The position numbers were made by a program, and so were the translations under genes. 38,606 nucleotides of DNA from a virus: positions 1-38,606 of IMG/VR virus record IMGVR_UViG_3300031521_001957; one strand, written 5' to 3'. Shown piece after piece: positions 22,747-31,036 of this stretch (its first letter is position 1; every line of letters begins with the position of its first letter). The notes under the pieces were generated by a model. The model had not been told where the DNA came from. It did no database searches and was given only the letters and a program-made list of their open reading frames with translations.

Positions 22747-24090
22747 ATGAAACAAACAAAAATAAAATTAACACCAGATAGTCACCTTGGAATCCTATCA
22801 AATAGGGAGATTGGCGATTTAATGAATAATAACTCACAATTAAAGCGGTTATTTAAAAATTGTGTGCTGGCTGTTATACATAGTGGTAGTAATACTAATA
22901 CTGGTGTAGAGTTATATGAACAATATCCTACATTTGATATTACAATTATCCAACGACCAAGAGGTATTCAAATTGAATTGATTAATCCACCACCTCATAT
23001 ATTTGTAGAGGGGGTGGTTATTAAAGGGGTTGCTGATCATATTTTTTCGGTTTTACGTGATATAGTTTATTCAAGCAGCGCGCATCCAATATCTTCAGAT
23101 GATATTACTAATGGGGTGTTTAATGTTTTAAGAAACGCAAATGTATTTGGAAATAACCGATTACAAAATATAATTGTGGCACAAGGTGGACATTCAATCA
23201 CGCATATTGAGTATGAATATAGTAAACTTGTAGGATATGAGTTAGGATTAAGAGAGTTTTCAGTTTGTACTGGAAGTGGATTAGGAGTTATGAAATCCTT
23301 CATGAAGGGTGCATGTGTTGCGCATAATAAACAAAGAATATATGATGGATTATATCTTGGGATTACCGAACCTGGCATCATTGCCACAGAATCTCCTAAT
23401 CATGTTGCGAATTCTTTGGTCATCATGCCTGATATCGAAAAGCGAATGGAATCTTTTATGAGGGTATCACATGGCATGGTTGTGTTTCCAGGAGGGGCTG
23501 GGACAGCAGAAGAGATACTTTATATTTTGGGTGTACTTCTTCATCCAGACAATAAAGGTATGCCATTCCCATTAATTTTTAGTGGGCCAAAAGAATATAA
23601 AGAATATTTTGAAAAGATCGATGAATTTATTGGAGCAACACTCGGAACAGAAGCACAAAATCTTTATGAAATTATTATAGGTGACGCTGAAAAAGTTGCC
23701 CATGATATGTATATTGGATTACAAGAAGTAAGGGATTATCGAACTAAAATGGGAGATGCTTATTATTTTAACTGGCTTTTGAAAATACACGAAGATTTTC
23801 AGAAACCTTTCGCCCCAACCCATGAAAATATGAGGTCTTTGAATCTTTCAAAAGATCAAGATATTCATTCGTTGGCGGCAAATTTGAGAAGAGCATTTTC
23901 TGGCATTGTATCGGGAAATGTAAAAGAATGTGGCGTGAAAGCCATTGAAGAATTTGGGTGTTTTGAAATTGAAGGAGATGATGAAATTATGATTATGATG
24001 GATGAACTTTTACAATCGTTTGTAACACAAGGTCGCATGAAACTTAGGGGCAAAGTATATACCCCATGTTATAAGGTGGTGAAAAGATGA
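22747..24090 (+). CDS. ppnN: PpnN/YgdH-like nucleotide 5'-monophosphate nucleosidase (LOG family)
   Basis: 447 residues, co-linear from end to end with E. coli PpnN (454 residues). Shared landmarks: LFKNCVLAVIHSGS (35-48), RGIQIELINPP (72-82), QGGHS (146-150), CTGSGLGVMKS (174-184), IMPDIEKRMESF (226-237), the LOG motif FPGGAGTAEE (247-256), GDAYYFNW, ENMRSLNL and LRRAFSGIVSGNVKE. PpnN splits nucleotide monophosphates into base and ribose-5-phosphate and in E. coli is activated by (p)ppGpp. All three parts (N-terminal regulatory, LOG catalytic, C-terminal) are present, so it is probably active. Likely early expressed; a role in nucleotide salvage or in reacting to host stringent response is inference. 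Confidence 0.92.
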   Translation: MKQTKIKLTPDSHLGILSNREIGDLMNNNSQLKRLFKNCVLAVIHSGSNTNTGVELYEQYPTFDITIIQRPRGIQIELINPPPHIFVEGVVIKGVADHIFSVLRDIVYSSSAHPISSDDITNGVFNVLRNANVFGNNRLQNIIVAQGGHSITHIEYEYSKLVGYELGLREFSVCTGSGLGVMKSFMKGACVAHNKQRIYDGLYLGITEPGIIATESPNHVANSLVIMPDIEKRMESFMRVSHGMVVFPGGAGTAEEILYILGVLLHPDNKGMPFPLIFSGPKEYKEYFEKIDEFIGATLGTEAQNLYEIIIGDAEKVAHDMYIGLQEVRDYRTKMGDAYYFNWLLKIHEDFQKPFAPTHENMRSLNLSKDQDIHSLAANLRRAFSGIVSGNVKECGVKAIEEFGCFEIEGDDEIMIMMDELLQSFVTQGRMKLRGKVYTPCYKVVKR

Positions 24091-24455
24091 TTTGCATAAA
24101 AACAATACGAGCATCGATTTTGACGCTCTTATTGTTACACCCTTTAGCAGCCTATGAATCTACTAAAGGAAAGCTTATTAAGAATGGTATTGCATCTTGG
24201 TATGGAGATGAATCTGGCAAATATACCGCCAATGGAGAACGATTTAATCCAAGAGCATTTACTGCCGCATGTTGGTTTCTACCTTTCAATACATTGGTTA
24301 AAGTTACAAATTTAAGAACAAAGAAAAGTGTTGTTGTACGGATAAACGATAGAGGTCCAGCAAAAAGACTTCACAGGCTAATTGATTTATCACAAGCAGC
24401 AGCAAGAAGAATTGGTATAAAGAGTATTGATAAAGTAAAATTAGAAATAGTTTGA
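24087..24455 (+). CDS. RlpA-like double-psi beta-barrel protein with signal peptide
   Basis: 122 residues. An N-terminal signal peptide (residues 1-22, TIRASILTLLLLHPLAAYES) is followed by the RlpA-like DPBB domain: GIASWYG (34-40), TANGERFNP (47-55), LPFNTLVKVTNL, VVRINDRGP (83-91), RLIDLSQAAA (97-106). There is no SPOR domain. Bacterial RlpA proteins are lytic transglycosylases or septal factors acting on peptidoglycan in the periplasm. The gene overlaps the ppnN-like gene by ATGA, so they are made together. A role in envelope weakening or lysis is inferred. Confidence 0.85.
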   Translation: MICIKTIRASILTLLLLHPLAAYESTKGKLIKNGIASWYGDESGKYTANGERFNPRAFTAACWFLPFNTLVKVTNLRTKKSVVVRINDRGPAKRLHRLIDLSQAAARRIGIKSIDKVKLEIV

Positions 24456-24480
24456 CAAATGGCGAAAAGACTGATATAAT
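24452..24480 (+). promoter_or_regulatory. sigma70-type promoter for gp45/gp44/gp62 operon
   Basis: TTGACA, 17-bp spacer ending in TGA, TATAAT. The -35 box overlaps the stop codon of the RlpA-like gene. The ATG at 24481 touches the -10 box and cannot be used in this transcript. Confidence 0.9.
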
Positions 24481-24510
24481 ATGTATAACTTAAATAAAAA
24501 GCGGAAAGAA

Positions 24511-24711
24511 ATGAAATCATTATACAGAATAAATTCATTCATGTGGCGTAGTGGCGAAGAGAGGTTTATCTTAGAATATTCGCATGATGGAAAATATTGG
24601 TGTGCATGGTCAGATGGAGCAAGTAAATCCACCCAAGAAGAGGTTATAGCATTATATAACAAAATAATAGAACAAGACAATTATGTACCAAAAATTACTT
24701 ATTTAAATTAA
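24511..24711 (+). CDS. small protein of unknown function upstream of sliding clamp
   Basis: 66 residues from ATG 24511 (MKSLYRINSFMWRSG), chosen because the earlier in-frame ATG at 24481 directly follows the -10 box; GGAAAGAA lies before 24511. Aromatic-rich (YSHDGKYWCAWSDGAS). No recognised family. Confidence 0.6.
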   Translation: MKSLYRINSFMWRSGEERFILEYSHDGKYWCAWSDGASKSTQEEVIALYNKIIEQDNYVPKITYLN

Positions 24712-24728
24712 CAATAGAGGAAATATAA

Positions 24729-25403
24729 ATGAAATTATCGAAAAATACGTTAGACATTTTGCGCAACTTCGCTATATTAAATGGCAATATATTTATTCCT
24801 GCTGGGAATGTTATAAAAACTATGAGCGTGATAGGGAATGCCCTTGCATCGGTAACAGTTGAAGAAACATTTGATAAAGATGTGAGTATTTATGATTTAT
24901 CAGAACTACTTTCGGTGTTAAATATTGCTCCAGATGGTGATATTACTCTTCATGAAAATCGTTTGGATGTAAAATGGGGGGCTAGTCGTGTAAAGTATGC
25001 TTACGCGGATCAGATACTACTTCGGGATGCAATAGCCGCGAGTAAGAAGAATGTTAATTTTCCCGAAGTTGATGTAGAGTTTAACTTAACTGGAGAAACT
25101 TTAGTATCTTTACATAAAGCCTCATCAATACTAAAGGCACCTTATGTTGGTATTTTTGCTAATGGTGATATAGTTAGTCTTAAAGTGTTTGATAAGGCAC
25201 TTGTTAATGCGAATGTGTTTGTAGTTGATACCGATGCCACTAGTACTGAATATTTTACAGTGGTTCTTGATATTGCAAATCTTAAATTACTATCTGGCGA
25301 TTATACAGTTAGTTTAAGTAGAAGAAATATTATTCGTTTTGCACATATTGGTGATGATTTAGTTTATTATATTACTGCCGACACAGCCAGTGTGTGGAAA
25401 TAA
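24729..25403 (+). CDS. 45: DNA polymerase sliding clamp gp45
   Basis: 224 residues (T4 gp45: 228) with the two-domain clamp fold: MKLSKNTLDILRNFAILNGN at the start, DVSIYDLSELLSVLN (51-65), KYAYAD, and the C-terminal strands ending in DTASVWK. It forms the trimeric ring that tethers gp43 and, in T4, also activates late transcription with gp33 and gp55. AGAGGAA precedes the ATG. It is followed by a small gene and gp44 in one operon. Confidence 0.92.
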   Translation: MKLSKNTLDILRNFAILNGNIFIPAGNVIKTMSVIGNALASVTVEETFDKDVSIYDLSELLSVLNIAPDGDITLHENRLDVKWGASRVKYAYADQILLRDAIAASKKNVNFPEVDVEFNLTGETLVSLHKASSILKAPYVGIFANGDIVSLKVFDKALVNANVFVVDTDATSTEYFTVVLDIANLKLLSGDYTVSLSRRNIIRFAHIGDDLVYYITADTASVWK

Positions 25404-25406
25404 AAT

Positions 25407-25550
25407 TTGTTTTATAAAAGATATGAGTATATTGCTCAAGATGGTACGCATTATCTAGTACGACTAAGGATATATGGTAATAAACATATTTTTGTTACCT
25501 ATATTCCTTTAGGAGTAGAAACACGTAAATTTAATGAGGAAAATAAGTGA
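25407..25550 (+). CDS. 47-residue protein with TTG start between clamp and clamp loader
   Basis: An open frame starting at TTG 25407, four bases after the gp45 stop; an in-frame TAA just before it excludes any earlier start. GTGGAAA at the end of gene 45 may serve as RBS. The sequence (FYKRYEYIAQDGTHYLVRLR, then GNKHIFVTYIPLG) looks like a small beta-sheet protein, and its TGA overlaps the GTG start of gene 44. The fit between both neighbours supports a real gene. Confidence 0.58.
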   Translation: MFYKRYEYIAQDGTHYLVRLRIYGNKHIFVTYIPLGVETRKFNEENK

Positions 25551-26494
25551 TAACAAATAATAATGAATACATTTGGGTAGAAAAATATAGACCCCAAACA
25601 ATAAATGATATAATTTTACCGGATGATATAAAAAATACCTTATTAAGTATTGTTGAGAATGGTAATATTGGTAATTATATTTTCAATGGGACTAGTGGGA
25701 CTGGTAAAACTACAGCAGCATATGCTTTGTGTAATGAAATAAATGCTGATGTATTATTTATAAAAACTCCAAGCGAGAGTTCTATAGATTTACTTAGAAC
25801 AAAATTAACTCAATTCGCATCATCAGTATCATTGGATGGTAATCTTAAGGTAATAATATTAGATGAAGCAGATAGGTCAAATGATCACTTCCAAACAGCG
25901 CTAAATACGCTTATTGAAGCATTTAGTGCTAACACAAGATTTATTTTAACTACAAATAATATACATCGGTTAATACCTGCGTTAATTTCAAGATGTAAGC
26001 CAATTGAGTTCAAAATAGCAAAACAAGAGCAGCCAAAATTAGCAACCCAATTATTAAAAAGAGTTCAAGAAATTCTAACAGAAAATAATATAGAATTTGA
26101 TAAAAAAGTTATTCAAACCCTTATCATAAAATATTTTCCAGACTGTAGGCGAATTATCAATGAATTGCAATATTATTCATCAACTGGGGCTATAATTGAT
26201 GTTGGCATTTTAGCAAATCTTTCTAGTGATTCTTTAAATGAAGTCATAGAATTTTTAAAGGAGAAGGATTTCACCAAAGCCAGAAAATGGGTTGCTAATA
26301 ATTCTAATGAAGACCCATTATTATTATTTAAGGCAATTTATAATAAATCAATAACAGCAATGAAACCTGAGTCTATACCAGAATTAGTATTGATTCTTGC
26401 TAAGTATGGATTTCAGTCTACTTCAGTAGGTGATCAGGAGATCAATAACATTGCATGTCTAGTTGAAATCATGTCGTCAACACATTGGCAATAA
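25547..26494 (+). CDS. 44: clamp loader large subunit gp44
   Basis: 315 residues (T4: 319) starting with GTG after AATGAGGAAAATAA. AAA+ ATPase: YIWVEKYRP (8-16), Walker A GTSGTGKT (48-55), Walker B VIILDEAD (102-109), sensor LTTNN (134-138) and SRC (148-150) with the arginine finger. Four copies plus one gp62 load the gp45 clamp on primer ends. Confidence 0.94.
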   Translation: MITNNNEYIWVEKYRPQTINDIILPDDIKNTLLSIVENGNIGNYIFNGTSGTGKTTAAYALCNEINADVLFIKTPSESSIDLLRTKLTQFASSVSLDGNLKVIILDEADRSNDHFQTALNTLIEAFSANTRFILTTNNIHRLIPALISRCKPIEFKIAKQEQPKLATQLLKRVQEILTENNIEFDKKVIQTLIIKYFPDCRRIINELQYYSSTGAIIDVGILANLSSDSLNEVIEFLKEKDFTKARKWVANNSNEDPLLLFKAIYNKSITAMKPESIPELVLILAKYGFQSTSVGDQEINNIACLVEIMSSTHWQ

Positions 26495-26498
26495 ATTC

Positions 26499-26527
26499 TT
26501 GACAACTCAACCAAAGGAGTTTATAAT
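26499..26527 (+). promoter_or_regulatory. sigma70-type promoter whose -10 box touches the next ATG
   Basis: TTGACA, 17-bp spacer, TATAAT, immediately followed by the ATG at 26528. The spacer contains AAAGGAG, the RBS of that gene. A transcript from this promoter would begin inside the gene and serve only the genes from 27075 on (gp62 and followers), unless the match is partly accidental. Confidence 0.65.
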
Positions 26528-27088
26528 ATGGTTACTGTTTTAGAAGAACCATTGCCAAAAGTTAAGAAAAGGAAGGTTCAAAGTAGACTGGCAAGTTTTC
26601 TCGAAAGTCTCAGTAATGAATCAGTAGGATATACAATTAATACCATAATCCAGGTAGCAGTATTCCCATTTTTTGGAATATTTCTATCTTTGTCTGCCAA
26701 CATGTTGACAAGTGGTATTCATAGTTTTTTTGGATTATCAAGAATTTATATCCTACGAAGAATTTTCAGTGGATTCGGAAAAAAGCAGACATCCAAAGGT
26801 AGCGCATTGGAATGCGTAACAAATATTGTGGCAAGCGTATTTATAAATTTTCTTGTAACAATGTTTGTCTATCCTTTCGTTGGGGTACATATACCCATTA
26901 GTAGTAACATTGGAATTACAATGGTATTTTTATTAGTAACTTTAATAAGAATGTATATATTACGAAGATGGTTCAATATGATAATGGTACGACGAAGAAA
27001 AGCAAAGAAAGCCTTAAAGAAAGCAATGAAAGCCAGAAGTAGGGCATTGTTAATAGAACAAATGGAGTATATAAATGGTAACGGTTGA
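26528..27088 (+). CDS. membrane protein with two DUF7220-like repeats
   Basis: 186 residues. Two tandem copies of a ~65-residue unit: residues ~23-82 (ESLSNESVGYTIN ... FGLSRIYILRRIFSGF) and ~93-153 (ECVTNIVASVFIN ... VTLIRMYILRRWFNMI). Each has two membrane helices and the R-x-Y-I-L-R-R-x-F signature I associate with DUF7220, normally present once. The C-terminus is very Lys/Arg-rich. The RBS AAAGGAG fits ATG 26528. It lies between gp44 and gp62, an unusual place for an integral membrane protein. Confidence 0.78.
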   Translation: MVTVLEEPLPKVKKRKVQSRLASFLESLSNESVGYTINTIIQVAVFPFFGIFLSLSANMLTSGIHSFFGLSRIYILRRIFSGFGKKQTSKGSALECVTNIVASVFINFLVTMFVYPFVGVHIPISSNIGITMVFLLVTLIRMYILRRWFNMIMVRRRKAKKALKKAMKARSRALLIEQMEYINGNG

Positions 27089-27248
27089 AGATTTAATTAG
27101 ACTAGGTGAAGATTTTGAAATTGATACACCAGTGTACGTACAAAGTGGGTATAACCGATTTAAGATTAATTCATTTGTTGAAAAGAATGGAGAAATTATA
27201 TTTATTTTAGATCAAGATGCAAGTAACCCCACAAAGGCGAAAGTGTAA
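27075..27248 (+). CDS. small protein of unknown function before gp62
   Basis: 57 residues (MVTVEDLIRLGEDFEIDTPV at the start, ending NPTKAKV). It overlaps the end of the membrane-protein gene by 14 bases and the start of gene 62 by one base (TAATG), so it is translationally coupled to both. GGAG lies a few bases before the ATG. No recognised domain. Confidence 0.65.
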   Translation: MVTVEDLIRLGEDFEIDTPVYVQSGYNRFKINSFVEKNGEIIFILDQDASNPTKAKV

Positions 27249-27619
27249 TGACATTAAGTCCTTTCGACTATACCAAAAGTATTGATAGTAAGTCAGAAAA
27301 ACTTCCCATTGATGATTATAATGCTTTTATAGTAAATAGAGCATTAAGTTTTGGGTATGATACTTGCTTATTTAGTAATGCAATGAATATGTATCCAGAC
27401 CTTGATAAGCAAATGCAATATGATTTTCTATATTATGGAATTCCTGCTAAACGCCGATTCAATAAATGGATAAAATGTGAGAAAACTGAAGGTATAGATA
27501 TTATTATGGAATATTACAATTGCAGTTTGCAAAAAGCAATCGAATATGCTACAATATTAAACGAAGAACAAAAGAAAGAACTTAAACGTATATTAGACAA
27601 AGGTGGAAAAACTAAATGA
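27248..27619 (+). CDS. 62: clamp loader small subunit gp62
   Basis: 123 residues. The wording YNAFIVNRALSFGYDT (24-39), LDKQMQYDFLYYGI and KRRFNKWIKCE matches the short gp62 of marine and other distant T4-like phages; T4 gp62 itself is 187 residues. It completes the gp44(4)/gp62(1) clamp loader. It is separated from gene 44 by two genes here, whereas in T4 they are adjacent. Confidence 0.8.
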   Translation: MTLSPFDYTKSIDSKSEKLPIDDYNAFIVNRALSFGYDTCLFSNAMNMYPDLDKQMQYDFLYYGIPAKRRFNKWIKCEKTEGIDIIMEYYNCSLQKAIEYATILNEEQKKELKRILDKGGKTK

Positions 27620-27903
27620 AAATATTATTAAATGATCAAATAGAATTAGATGAATTATCACCAGAAATGATTGCAGAAGCCTTTTGGGAACTTGATGATA
27701 CACAGCAAGCAAAGTTCTATAATCATTTGGCAGACCTTGCTTCGGAGTGGAATTTGTCAATGCAAATGCAATATATTACTGACAATAAGGAATTAACATT
27801 AGGTGGACGTAGAGTGATGGGTAAAATTGGTGATTATAGTCATTGGGGATTGGTTCCAAAACTAAAGATGAATCCAACAACAGGTAAAGAAACAGTTGAG
27901 TAG
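27616..27903 (+). CDS. protein of unknown function
   Basis: 95 residues, helical N-terminal half (ELSPEMIAEAFWELDDTQQA) with a conserved-looking FYNHLADLASEW and a basic Gly-rich middle. No function recognised. It overlaps gene 62 by ATGA. Confidence 0.62.
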   Translation: MKILLNDQIELDELSPEMIAEAFWELDDTQQAKFYNHLADLASEWNLSMQMQYITDNKELTLGGRRVMGKIGDYSHWGLVPKLKMNPTTGKETVE

Positions 27904-27913
27904 GAGAACAAAA

Positions 27914-28108
27914 ATGAAAGGGGAATTATTTGCAAGTCTACTAGATCAAATTGAAAAAGACCAGAAATACATAGAAGAGCGTGTTAAAGAACGACCATAT
28001 ATGGAAAATGTATCAAAATTAGTAGCAGATGCGTGGAATATGCCCCATGAAATTGATATACCAGCAATACTTGTTGAAATAGGAAAGGAGAACAAAAATG
28101 AGTCATGA
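27914..28108 (+). CDS. small protein of unknown function
   Basis: 64 residues from ATG 27914 (MKGELFASLLDQIEKDQKY), chosen because AGGAGAAC is 6 bases before it; a TTG at 27896 lies upstream of that RBS and is unlikely. Acidic and helical. The RBS-to-start sequence is repeated almost exactly before the next gene. Confidence 0.6.
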   Translation: MKGELFASLLDQIEKDQKYIEERVKERPYMENVSKLVADAWNMPHEIDIPAILVEIGKENKNES

Positions 28109-28286
28109 AGAACTAATTTTAAAGTTAACTCTAGGTAAAGTAATACAATTCAAAACAGATAGGAAAAATTATTATGGACATGTATTAGGATTTGTTTATA
28201 ACCCAAGTTATAATTTAGAAACTGCCATTGTTGTACAAAAATATGATGTAGAAGTTTTGGTTGATTTGGAGGATATTTTGATATGA
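28098..28286 (+). CDS. small protein of unknown function
   Basis: 62 residues with a small beta-barrel-like pattern (KVIQFKTDRKNYYGHVLGFVY, ETAIVVQKYDVEVLVD), similar in flavour to SH3-like regulators. RBS AAAGGAGAAC before the ATG. It overlaps the next gene by ATGA. Confidence 0.6.
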   Translation: MSHEELILKLTLGKVIQFKTDRKNYYGHVLGFVYNPSYNLETAIVVQKYDVEVLVDLEDILI

Positions 28287-28492
28287 GGTATGAAGAAACT
28301 CATTGGAATAGATTGACAAACAATGCTCATGTAATACTTCGGAAAAGTTATTTGTTGTGGATTGCAGAACAAGAAAGAAAACACATGGCACAACTTGCAT
28401 ATTATACAGAATTAATGCTGGAACAGAATCCAGAATGGCGTTCTGAACACATTTTGCAAGATGATTTTGACTATGATTATTATTCTAGTTGA
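28283..28492 (+). CDS. small protein of unknown function before polymerase
   Basis: 69 residues, helical, with an acidic Tyr/Asp tail (DDFDYDYYSS). TTGGAGGA RBS upstream. Its end overlaps the -35 box of the gp43 promoter. Confidence 0.58.
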   Translation: MRYEETHWNRLTNNAHVILRKSYLLWIAEQERKHMAQLAYYTELMLEQNPEWRSEHILQDDFDYDYYSS

Positions 28493-28516
28493 CTTTAGTT
28501 TGGAACCTGATATAAT
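28489..28516 (+). promoter_or_regulatory. sigma70-type promoter for DNA polymerase gene 43
   Basis: TTGACT, 16-bp spacer ending in TGA, TATAAT, 27 bases before the gene 43 ATG. Confidence 0.85.
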
Positions 28517-28543
28517 ATACCATACTTAAATATAGGAAAATAA

Positions 28544-31036
28544 ATGAGCAGATTCTACACCGATGTTCAACTTGTGGGTAATACCATACTCCATAGCTAT
28601 TATGATCAAGGCATTCGTTATAGGGATCGTCTTGATTATGCGCCATCGTTATATATTAATTCTAACAAAGAAGAGATATATAAGACAATTTACGGACAAA
28701 ATCTAAGTAAAATTGACTTCTTGGACATTGATGGCGCGAAGGCGCACATTAAGAGTTATAAGGATGTGCATGGGTATAAAATTTTTGCTAATAACAAATG
28801 GGCAAACAATTTTATATCAACACAATATCCAGCTGATTCAGTCGAATATGATTTTGATAATTTAAGTGTTTCTACGGTTGACATCGAAACGACTGCTCAG
28901 TATGGTGGAGTAAATGTAGTCGATGCGGCAGAAGAAATTCTCTTAATAACAATTCATAATAATAAAAAAGGCATTATAACTTTTGGTTCAAGACCTTATG
29001 AAGGAATATATAAAGATAATTATGTTCTTTGTAATGATGAATATGCGCTTTTGAAGACATTTTTAACATACTGGCGAAATAATTATCCAGATATTCTCAC
29101 ATCTTGGAATGGCGATACATTTGACGTTCCTTATATCGTAAGAAGAATGGAAAAGACTATAGGAACTGAAGAGATGAAATTTCTTAGTCCTTGGAGAATT
29201 GTACGCGAGAAGATGCGAAATATCAATAATAAGGACGTTATTACATATTTGCTTCATGGGATACAGCAATTGGATTATCTCGCCTTATATAAGAAATTTA
29301 GGCTTATTCCGCGACCAAATTACCGATTGGATACAATTTGTGAAGAAGAATTGGGCGAAGGAAAACTTCAAAATCCTGGTGATAGTTTTATCGAATTTTA
29401 TACTGACCACTGGGAAACGTTCGTCAATTATAATGTAAGGGATGTTACTTTAATTGTCGAACTAGAAGCAAAATTAAAACTTATTGAAGTTGCTACAACA
29501 ATGTCGTACTCATCTCATGTAAATTATAGTGATGTATTTTCTCCAGTTGCACTATGGGAAAGTATTATAAATAGTTATTTACTTAATAAAAATGTTATTA
29601 TACCTTTAGAAAGAGAATCATTTGATGTTGTATCATATGATGGAGCATTTGTAAAACAACCAAAGGGTGGTTTAAAAGGATGGTTATGTAGTTTTGATGC
29701 TGCTTCTTTGTATCCATCAATTATTATGGCATTAAATATTAGTCCAGAAACATTAATACCAGAACGCCAACCAGTAACCATAGATGGCATTTTAAATCAT
29801 GAATATACCCCAGCCATAGGTTGTACATTAGCAGCTAATGGTACTCAATATTCTAAAGATTTTCAAGGATTTTTACCAGCACTTATGCGTAAGTTCTTTG
29901 ACTCTCGCGTAACTTATAAATGTAAAATGATAGAAGCTAAAAAATTATTAGAAACATGTACTGATGAAACTGAAATAATTAGATTAACTAAAGTTGCATC
30001 AGCTATGAGAAATATGGAGCAGGGGATAAAAATATCAATTAATGCGGCTTACGGTGCTCTCGCCAATAATTACTTCAAATATTATGATGTCCGTCTCGCT
30101 GAAGCAATTACATTAACTGGTCAAAGTATCATAAAATTTGGAAATCTTGGTGTTAATAAATATTATCATGAAACTTTAAAACTCCCAAAAGACGATTATG
30201 TTATATATTGTGATACAGATTCTCTCTATATTAGTTTTCAACCATTAGTTGATAAATTTTGTGTAGGTAAATCTGAAGATAAAATTGTAGATTTTATTGA
30301 TACCGTTTGTAAAACTAAATTCAAAGATATGATGGGTAGATGCTTTCAAGAATTTTTTGATTCTGTTGGAGGATTTGAAAATACCATAAATTTTAAAAGA
30401 GAATCGATATGTAGTAAGGGATTCTGGACTAAAAAGAAAAAGCGATATGCATTAAAGGTTCATGATCAGGAAGGAGTTAGATATAGTACGCCACAAATAA
30501 AGATAACTGGATTGGCGTGTATTTCCAGCACTACTCCAAAAGTTACCCAAAAATTATTGAAAAAGTGTATAGATATAATTTTAAATGGTGATGTAAAAGA
30601 ATTAAGAATAGAAGTTGAAAAAATGAAAAAGGATTTTTTAACTTATAGTCCAGAAGAGATATCGATACCAAGAGGAGTGAATGATATTGGCAAATACATG
30701 GCAAATGGAGGAGGTAAATTATATAAAGGTGGCACCCCATTAGCAAATAGGGCAGTAATATTGTATAACCATTATCTTAAAGAGAATAAGTTAGAAGGAA
30801 AATATACACAAATAAACAATGGTGACAAAATAAAGTACGTTTATCTACTAAGAAATGTTATGAAAGAAAATGTTATTGGATATCCCAACACGTTCCCAGA
30901 CGAAATAGTTGATAGAAAGTATATAGATTACGATACCCAATGCCTAAAAACGTTCATAGACCCATTAAACATTATGTTGGATGGAGTAGACTGGGAACTT
31001 AATGAAAAATTAAAATTGGATGAATTCTTCTGTTGA
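28544..31036 (+). CDS. 43: family B replicative DNA polymerase gp43
   Basis: 830 residues (T4: 898). Proofreading exonuclease motifs: DIETT (D113, E115), SWNGDTFDVPYI (N189, D194) and YNVRD (D300). Polymerase motifs: A DAASLYPSI (385-393), B KISINAAYGALANNYF (~496-511) and C YCDTDSLY (555-562). All catalytic residues are present. The C-terminus is short and acidic (LKLDEFFC), where T4 gp43 binds the clamp. Start supported by TAGGAAAATAA and the promoter at 28489. No intron or inserted endonuclease is present in this gene. Confidence 0.97.
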   Translation: MSRFYTDVQLVGNTILHSYYDQGIRYRDRLDYAPSLYINSNKEEIYKTIYGQNLSKIDFLDIDGAKAHIKSYKDVHGYKIFANNKWANNFISTQYPADSVEYDFDNLSVSTVDIETTAQYGGVNVVDAAEEILLITIHNNKKGIITFGSRPYEGIYKDNYVLCNDEYALLKTFLTYWRNNYPDILTSWNGDTFDVPYIVRRMEKTIGTEEMKFLSPWRIVREKMRNINNKDVITYLLHGIQQLDYLALYKKFRLIPRPNYRLDTICEEELGEGKLQNPGDSFIEFYTDHWETFVNYNVRDVTLIVELEAKLKLIEVATTMSYSSHVNYSDVFSPVALWESIINSYLLNKNVIIPLERESFDVVSYDGAFVKQPKGGLKGWLCSFDAASLYPSIIMALNISPETLIPERQPVTIDGILNHEYTPAIGCTLAANGTQYSKDFQGFLPALMRKFFDSRVTYKCKMIEAKKLLETCTDETEIIRLTKVASAMRNMEQGIKISINAAYGALANNYFKYYDVRLAEAITLTGQSIIKFGNLGVNKYYHETLKLPKDDYVIYCDTDSLYISFQPLVDKFCVGKSEDKIVDFIDTVCKTKFKDMMGRCFQEFFDSVGGFENTINFKRESICSKGFWTKKKKRYALKVHDQEGVRYSTPQIKITGLACISSTTPKVTQKLLKKCIDIILNGDVKELRIEVEKMKKDFLTYSPEEISIPRGVNDIGKYMANGGGKLYKGGTPLANRAVILYNHYLKENKLEGKYTQINNGDKIKYVYLLRNVMKENVIGYPNTFPDEIVDRKYIDYDTQCLKTFIDPLNIMLDGVDWELNEKLKLDEFFC

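Noticed and set aside
24481-24510. ATG 24481 as start of the small gene before gp45
   Set aside because: It directly follows the -10 box of a perfect promoter, so it would not be in the transcript; ATG 24511 has an RBS.
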